Source: JAJRXG01 sp964640065 | GTDB taxonomy: Bacteria > Bacteroidota > Bacteroidia > Chitinophagales > Saprospiraceae | Length of the DNA: 10,549 nt | Assembly: GCA_964640065.1 (NCBI GenBank) | Contig: CAZXIE010000127.1 | Location: 1-10,549 of the forward strand | Direction: 5' to 3' | Shown here: positions 6,996-10,549 of the stretch, one piece after another | How positions within the stretch are numbered: position 1 is the first letter of the stretch | How the letters are laid out: every line of letters begins with the position of its first letter | Made by a program: the position numbers and the translations under genes | The notes under the pieces: generated by a model | Told to the model about the DNA's origin: nothing | The model's database searches: none | Seen by the model: the letters and a program-made list of their open reading frames with translations, nothing else

Positions 6996-7579
6996 GTAAT
7001 AGAATACAGATCACTATGGCATCGGACATTTTATGTCCATGGTGCTATGTAGGCAAGCTTCGTCTTCAGAAAGCGATCGAGTCACTAGGGGTTGCAGATC
7101 GAGTTGACCTCGCCTATCGTCCTCATGTTTTGTATCCGCATATACCTGATGAGGGTAAAGATGTGAATAAAGCAAAATCATTAAAGCATGTTGAGTCAGA
7201 ACTTGTGACTGGTGCAGCACTACTAGGTGTACAGTTTGATCTGCGTGGCATCAAGCGAGTCCCACAGACAAAACTTATACATAGGGCTCTTTCTTCTCTT
7301 GATCCATCATCAGCGTGGAAGATGAAAGAAGTTCTATTCGAAGCTTACTTTGTAAAAGGTGAAGACCTTACTGATCAACAAAACCTACAAAGACTTTTTG
7401 AAGAAAACGGTCATGCTTTTCAATTAGTAGACTCGGAAGATCTTGAAAAAGAGCTTTCTGAAAATCGTATGCTAGGGATCTCTGCAGTACCAACTTTCAT
7501 ATTACATGATGACATCAGCATTACAGGTGCTCAGCCCGTAGATAGGTGGATAACCTATCTTACAAAAATTCTAAAGTGA
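6992..7579 (+). CDS. DsbA family (FrnE-like) thioredoxin-fold oxidoreductase, probable CTG start
   Basis: From the CTG at 6992 this gives 195 residues; from the first ATG at 7016 it gives 187. It is a cytoplasmic thioredoxin-fold protein of the FrnE/2-hydroxychromene-2-carboxylate isomerase branch of the DsbA family, expected to catalyse thiol-disulfide exchange. The active site CPWC is at 15-18 (CTG numbering), followed by Y-V-G-K as is usual, and the cis-proline loop is GISAVPTFIL near the C-terminus. A helical insertion domain fills the middle. Homologues begin with a strand of the type K-I-x-I-x-x-x-S-D-x-x-C-P-W-C. Here the matching R-I-Q-I-T is encoded upstream of the ATG, and the frame is closed by a TAG at 6977. 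No ATG, GTG or TTG lies between, only CTG at 6992, which overlaps the preceding TGA. It has no signal peptide and no obvious electron-transfer partner nearby. Confidence 0.85.
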   Translation: MSNRIQITMASDILCPWCYVGKLRLQKAIESLGVADRVDLAYRPHVLYPHIPDEGKDVNKAKSLKHVESELVTGAALLGVQFDLRGIKRVPQTKLIHRALSSLDPSSAWKMKEVLFEAYFVKGEDLTDQQNLQRLFEENGHAFQLVDSEDLEKELSENRMLGISAVPTFILHDDISITGAQPVDRWITYLTKILK

Positions 7580-7602
7580 ACGCCATAAGGCAAGTTTTAC
7601 CT

Positions 7603-8187
7603 CTAGCCTTCCCAAGTTAAGGACCTCAACATATGGTCTACCTCGCCTTCTAAAAATGTAATAACAGGAGCGATACTATCCGGATCTACCCTTTCGTCAA
7701 AGTATAAAGAACCTCGGAAAAAGTGCTGTGTGCTATCGGTCACATAAAATTGGTAGGGCGTAGCAACGGGTCCATTAATCTTAAAAATCATCCCAGCAGC
7801 CTCTTGGGTTTGTATTTCAAATTCTTCCCTATAGCTCGCCTTGATATTATGCTTGCTAGCCATCGTAAAGGCATCATTGATCAGTTTATCGAGACGCTGA
7901 TCTGGATCAATTTTATAATAACTGCAGTGTATAGTAGCTGCCAGTGACGATACAGTTATGTCAAACCAGCACGGGCTAGCTTCTATATCTCCAAAGAGGT
8001 ATTCTTTTTTAACTACCTCTGAAAATGTTGGAACTTCCATGACGAAAGGGCACTCATCATTATTATAAACTTGATAGCCCCCTTCCGGAAATGTAACTCT
8101 AGGATATTGATGAGGTCGTGGTGAGGGTATGTCAGTCGCTTGACAAGACATAAGTAATAGTAAGAGCCACCCTAAGTAACATCTCAT
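7603..8187 (-). CDS. gldD: Gliding motility lipoprotein GldD
   Basis: This 194-residue lipoprotein has a hydrophobic signal (LGWLLLLLMSC) and a lipidated cysteine at C15. It matches the GldD pattern: a P-x-P-H-x-Y-P-R-V-x-F-P segment soon after the lipobox, E-C-P-F at 45-48, P-C-W-F-D-I at 72-77, a region resembling the family's A-x-I-H-x-S-Y, the conserved phrase QFYVTDSTQHFFRGSLYF, then APVITFLEGEV. In flavobacteria GldD is a membrane-anchored component required for gliding motility and linked to the type IX secretion machinery; its precise role is not settled. The ATG at 8187 overlaps the gldE stop as ATGA, and a GGTGGAG-like stretch just before it could assist initiation. Cysteines C46, C73 and C88 remain after lipidation, so a disulfide is possible. 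Its 3' end faces the oxidoreductase gene across 23 bases. Confidence 0.92.
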   Translation of the reverse strand: MRCYLGWLLLLLMSCQATDIPSPRPHQYPRVTFPEGGYQVYNNDECPFVMEVPTFSEVVKKEYLFGDIEASPCWFDITVSSLAATIHCSYYKIDPDQRLDKLINDAFTMASKHNIKASYREEFEIQTQEAAGMIFKINGPVATPYQFYVTDSTQHFFRGSLYFDERVDPDSIAPVITFLEGEVDHMLRSLTWEG

Positions 8188-9593
8188 AGCTCCACCTTTA
8201 CCTTTTCGATTCTTCTCTTGCTCGTCTTCATGATGGTGAGCTTCAGCGTCCTATATTGTATCACCTTATTTCGCCTAGGTATCAGGCTTTCTAATTCTAA
8301 AATCAAGCCAGCTAAAGAGTCAGCAGTACCTCTACCTTCTTCAAAAATGTCACTGTCTAATTGTAATATGCGGACGACATCATTGAGCAATGTTTTTCCT
8401 TCAAAGATGTAGGTCTTATCATTTATCTTTTCATAATCGATCTCCTCATCTCCATCAAATTCATCTCTAATATCACCGACGACTTCCTCCATGATATCTT
8501 CTAATGTGACGATACCAGAAGACCCACCATACTCATCAACGACGATAGCCATATGTGTTCTTTTGGCTTGAAAGTCTTTTAGGAGTTCATCGATTTTTTT
8601 GGTCTCAGGGACGTAGAGTACGTTGTTACGGACATGTGCCTGCCAGACAAATTTGTCTCCTTCTCTCGTTAAGCCCAGGAGATCCTTCACGTATAGGATA
8701 CCTACAATCTTATCAAACGTCTCATCGAATACTGGTAGTCTCGAAAAACCACTGTCCTTAATGACCTTGATTACGTCCTTATATCCAAGTTCATGCTCTA
8801 GGCCTACAACATCAACTCTTGACTTCATGATCTGACGTGTTTCTACATCTCCGAAGGCGATGATACCCTTAAGCATATCTACCTCATCTTGATCACCACC
8901 TTCGCTCACCGTCAGCTCTATGGCTTTTCCTATTTCTTTTCTGTCTGCCGTGACACCTGCCTTTAGCCTAGTGCGATAGACGCGCTCTTCGATACCACTA
9001 GACCAAGCAAGTAGCAAACGACTTACTGGGTAAAACGCTCGCCCTAAAAAACTCAACGGACTACTCATCAGTCGGGCATGACGGATGTTATTGATGTTAG
9101 CATAGACTTTGGGTGCTACCTCTCCGAATAGAACCAGCAAGAAAGTGACGATAACCACTGTGATTAAGAAGCTCAAAACTCGCGATAAGTCTGATAGAGA
9201 TAGCCAGGCACCACCGATATATGGTTGAAGGTTTTCTGCCCATCTTGAAAAAGTCTCATCAGAAACAAGGCCTCTAATAACTACCTCACTTATGACCACG
9301 ATGGCAATATTGATGAAGTTATTACTGATTAAGATCGTAGCCAGAAGTCTCCGTGGTTTCTCTTTCAAAGACAGTATGCGTTTGCTGGATGAGTTATCAT
9401 CCTTTTCCAGCTTATCTACATCTTGAGGCGATAGAGAAAAGTAGGCAACTTCTGACGCCGAGATAAGTGCTGAGCACAAGAGAAGGACCAGCAGCAAGAT
9501 GAGTAAAAGTAGAACAGTGGTAAAGCTTTGGCTTTGTCCGATAAGAATAAACGCAGTCTCTAAATTTCCCAGGGGGAGAGGGTCGGGGTCCAC
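8184..9593 (-). CDS. gldE: Gliding motility-associated protein GldE (CNNM plus CBS pair plus CorC/HlyC domain)
   Basis: This 469-residue inner-membrane protein has a CNNM-type transmembrane domain with helices near 24-46, 83-106 and 137-158, including LISASEVAYFSLS and FGEVAPKVYA. Two CBS domains follow, roughly 250-310 and 318-375, containing SRLPVFDE and DEYGGSSGIVTLEDIMEEVVG, and a CorC/HlyC C-terminal domain lies from about 388 to 466. In the Bacteroidota this architecture beside gldD is called GldE and is reported to support gliding; related proteins are implicated in magnesium or cobalt handling. The start is GTG at 9593: an in-frame TAA sits directly before it and no other usual start codon exists ahead of the first helix. 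The D-P-D-P start also resembles other GldE proteins. It is 14 bases after ssb and overlaps gldD by four bases, so ssb, gldE and gldD probably share a transcript. Confidence 0.92.
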   Translation of the reverse strand: MDPDPLPLGNLETAFILIGQSQSFTTVLLLLILLLVLLLCSALISASEVAYFSLSPQDVDKLEKDDNSSSKRILSLKEKPRRLLATILISNNFINIAIVVISEVVIRGLVSDETFSRWAENLQPYIGGAWLSLSDLSRVLSFLITVVIVTFLLVLFGEVAPKVYANINNIRHARLMSSPLSFLGRAFYPVSRLLLAWSSGIEERVYRTRLKAGVTADRKEIGKAIELTVSEGGDQDEVDMLKGIIAFGDVETRQIMKSRVDVVGLEHELGYKDVIKVIKDSGFSRLPVFDETFDKIVGILYVKDLLGLTREGDKFVWQAHVRNNVLYVPETKKIDELLKDFQAKRTHMAIVVDEYGGSSGIVTLEDIMEEVVGDIRDEFDGDEEIDYEKINDKTYIFEGKTLLNDVVRILQLDSDIFEEGRGTADSLAGLILELESLIPRRNKVIQYRTLKLTIMKTSKRRIEKVKVEL

Positions 9594-9607
9594 TTAGTTA
9601 TATTTGA

Positions 9608-10087
9608 TTAAAAAGGCAGATCGTCCTCAAGAGAAGATGCATCTCCTCCTGTAGTCGCTTGTTGTTGCGATGGCTCAGCCGTTGGCGTTGGCGCCGCCGT
9701 CTGGTATCGATCTTCTATAGATGGAAATCCTGCATCAGAAGAACTGCCGGATGAGCCTGACTCTCGTCTTTCTAGTGGCTTCACTATACCTCCGACTACC
9801 TCCGTCGAATATCTGTCTCTACCCTCTTTGTCTTGCCATTTACGATGAGTAAGCTTACCTTCTACAAATACAAGGTTTCCCTTTTTCAGTGAACTCTCTA
9901 CTCTTAGAGCGAGCGGTCCCCAACAAACGATATCGTGCCACTCTGTTCGAGTCTGCCACTCGCCAGATCTGTCTTTGTAGTTTTCATTTGTAGCAATAGA
10001 AAATTTGGCAACTTGGGATCCTCCTTCAAAATGTCTGATCTCGGGATCTCGTCCTAGATTACCAATCAAGGTGACTTTATTAAACAT
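9608..10087 (-). CDS. ssb: Single-stranded DNA-binding protein
   Basis: This 159-residue protein begins MFNKVTLIGNLGRDPEIR, the classic SSB opening, and has an OB fold to about residue 105 with the conserved NENYKDRSGEWQTRTEWH and FVEGKLTHRKWQDKEG stretches. A flexible linker rich in Ser, Gly, Ala, Thr, Pro and Gln runs from about 108 to 150, and the acidic tip ends D-D-L-P-F, the docking peptide for replication and repair partners. As a tetramer it coats single-stranded DNA during replication, recombination and repair. The length is ordinary. It lies 52 bases after mutY and 14 bases before gldE, as is usual in the Bacteroidota. A good TAnnTTTG element sits just upstream, so it may have its own promoter in addition to read-through from mutY. 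Confidence 0.97.
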   Translation of the reverse strand: MFNKVTLIGNLGRDPEIRHFEGGSQVAKFSIATNENYKDRSGEWQTRTEWHDIVCWGPLALRVESSLKKGNLVFVEGKLTHRKWQDKEGRDRYSTEVVGGIVKPLERRESGSSGSSSDAGFPSIEDRYQTAAPTPTAEPSQQQATTGGDASSLEDDLPF

Positions 10088-10091
10088 AGAT

Positions 10092-10099
10092 CAAAGATA
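10092..10099 (-). promoter_or_regulatory. Candidate -7 promoter element before ssb
   Basis: TATCTTTG on the minus strand matches the Bacteroidota -7 consensus TAnnTTTG at every defined position. It ends only four bases before the ssb ATG, so a transcript from it would have almost no leader. The nearest TTG upstream is about 14 bases away, closer than the usual spacing of about 19 bases, so the -33 part is weak. Confidence 0.35.
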
Positions 10100-10139
10100 A
10101 GTGATTATCGATTCAATGCGTCTCTCGTACAAGATACTC

Positions 10140-10549
10140 TCAATACAGTAAAAGGTGGTCCTTAAAGTAATCATCTATGATTTTAGGAAGACCTAAGTCT
10201 TTTACTTTATCAAAAGAGGTCGCCTTTTTCTGATCTAATTTTTTGACTCCTTCGACTAGATAAAAGTCCGCATAGATCAATCGGTGAGTGAGTTGCTGAG
10301 TAGCGCTATAAACTTTAGTCATTTTTTGGAAAGAGCCATATCTGTCCTTCGTTTTTGCTTCCACTTCCTTTTTTGAAAGTCGTTTTTCGCCCTCTATCAT
10401 TGGCAACTGATAGAGTCCTTTCCAGATATCTTTCTCTTCTCGTTTTTCCAGATGGATACCGCCATCTGTTAACAAGGTCAAGTAGTGGAAATATCGCTTT
10501 TTGACTTTCACTTTTTTAGCCTTGATAGGAAGTAGATCGACAAGACCGT
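10140..10549 (-). CDS. mutY: A/G-specific adenine glycosylase MutY, C-terminal part (runs off the window)
   Basis: The frame is open to the right edge, so the 5' end is outside the window. About 135 codons are visible (from 10547), beginning GLVDLLPIKAKKVKVKKRYF. The L-P-x-K-x-K-K-x-K-V-x-x-R-Y-F-x-Y-L connector is typical of Bacteroidota MutY between the catalytic/iron-sulfur half and the NUDIX-like C-terminal domain. The latter contains KREEKDIWKGLYQLP and QQLTHRLIYADFYLVEG and recognises 8-oxoguanine opposite adenine. MutY removes the mispaired adenine in base excision repair. The helix-hairpin-helix, catalytic Asp and iron-sulfur cysteines would be outside the window and cannot be checked. 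A GTG at 10511 could be mistaken for a start, but homology extends upstream of it. Its position before ssb is the conserved Bacteroidota arrangement. Confidence 0.88.
   Translation of the reverse strand, partial: GLVDLLPIKAKKVKVKKRYFHYLTLLTDGGIHLEKREEKDIWKGLYQLPMIEGEKRLSKKEVEAKTKDRYGSFQKMTKVYSATQQLTHRLIYADFYLVEGVKKLDQKKATSFDKVKDLGLPKIIDDYFKDHLLLY

Noticed and set aside
7587..7610. Inverted repeat AAGGC...GCCTT in the convergent gap between the oxidoreductase gene and gldD
   Set aside because: A 5 bp stem with a 14-base loop, half inside the gldD coding end and without T-tracts; it is weak and probably chance.
7723..7947. Plus-strand open frame of 74 codons
   Set aside because: It lies antisense inside gldD, which has strong family matches; it is a shadow frame.
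10140..10511. A short free-standing gene starting at GTG 10511
   Set aside because: The frame and the MutY-like sequence (L-L-P-I-K-A-K-K) continue upstream to the window edge, so this is the 3' part of mutY.

Overview
The window looks like chromosomal DNA of a member of the Bacteroidota, possibly a Saprospiria-like lineage. The main evidence is a mutY – ssb – gldE – gldD block on the minus strand, a gene order typical of that phylum, with two gliding-motility genes. Most start codons also lack a Shine-Dalgarno sequence, two sites resemble the Bacteroidota promoter -7 element TAnnTTTG, and three lipoprotein signal peptides are present. The class-level guess is an impression from the proteins and was not tested. 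Gene density is high, with no gene-free stretch longer than about 100 bases.

Left part (1-1588, minus strand): the first 31 codons of an OPT-family oligopeptide transporter lie just downstream of a complete POT/PTR2 proton-coupled peptide transporter. They are 13 bases apart and probably form a peptide-uptake operon. About 100 bases separate them from a divergently read gene.

Middle part (1687-7579, plus strand): a large Lhr-like DEXH helicase of the ligase-associated DNA-repair type comes first, without its usual ligase, nuclease and phosphoesterase partners nearby. It is followed by a small lipoprotein of unknown function overlapping a muconolactone-isomerase-like small protein, then a lipoprotein with an ADP-ribosylglycohydrolase (DraG-like) domain, a DUF6580-type membrane protein, and a DsbA/FrnE-like thioredoxin-fold oxidoreductase. 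The oxidoreductase is notable: its conserved first strand lies upstream of the first ATG, and the only plausible start that includes it is a CTG forming a four-base CTGA overlap with the previous stop.

Right part (7603-10549, minus strand): the 3' part of mutY, then ssb, gldE and gldD. gldE starts with GTG and overlaps gldD by ATGA. This block meets the plus-strand genes tail to tail with only 23 bases between, and no convincing terminator is visible.

I see no CRISPR array, insertion sequence, prophage, tRNA or rRNA. Most of the window is ordinary core or near-core sequence. The points most worth checking are the probable CTG start, the surface or periplasmic ADP-ribosylhydrolase, and the small unknown pair at 4197-5019.
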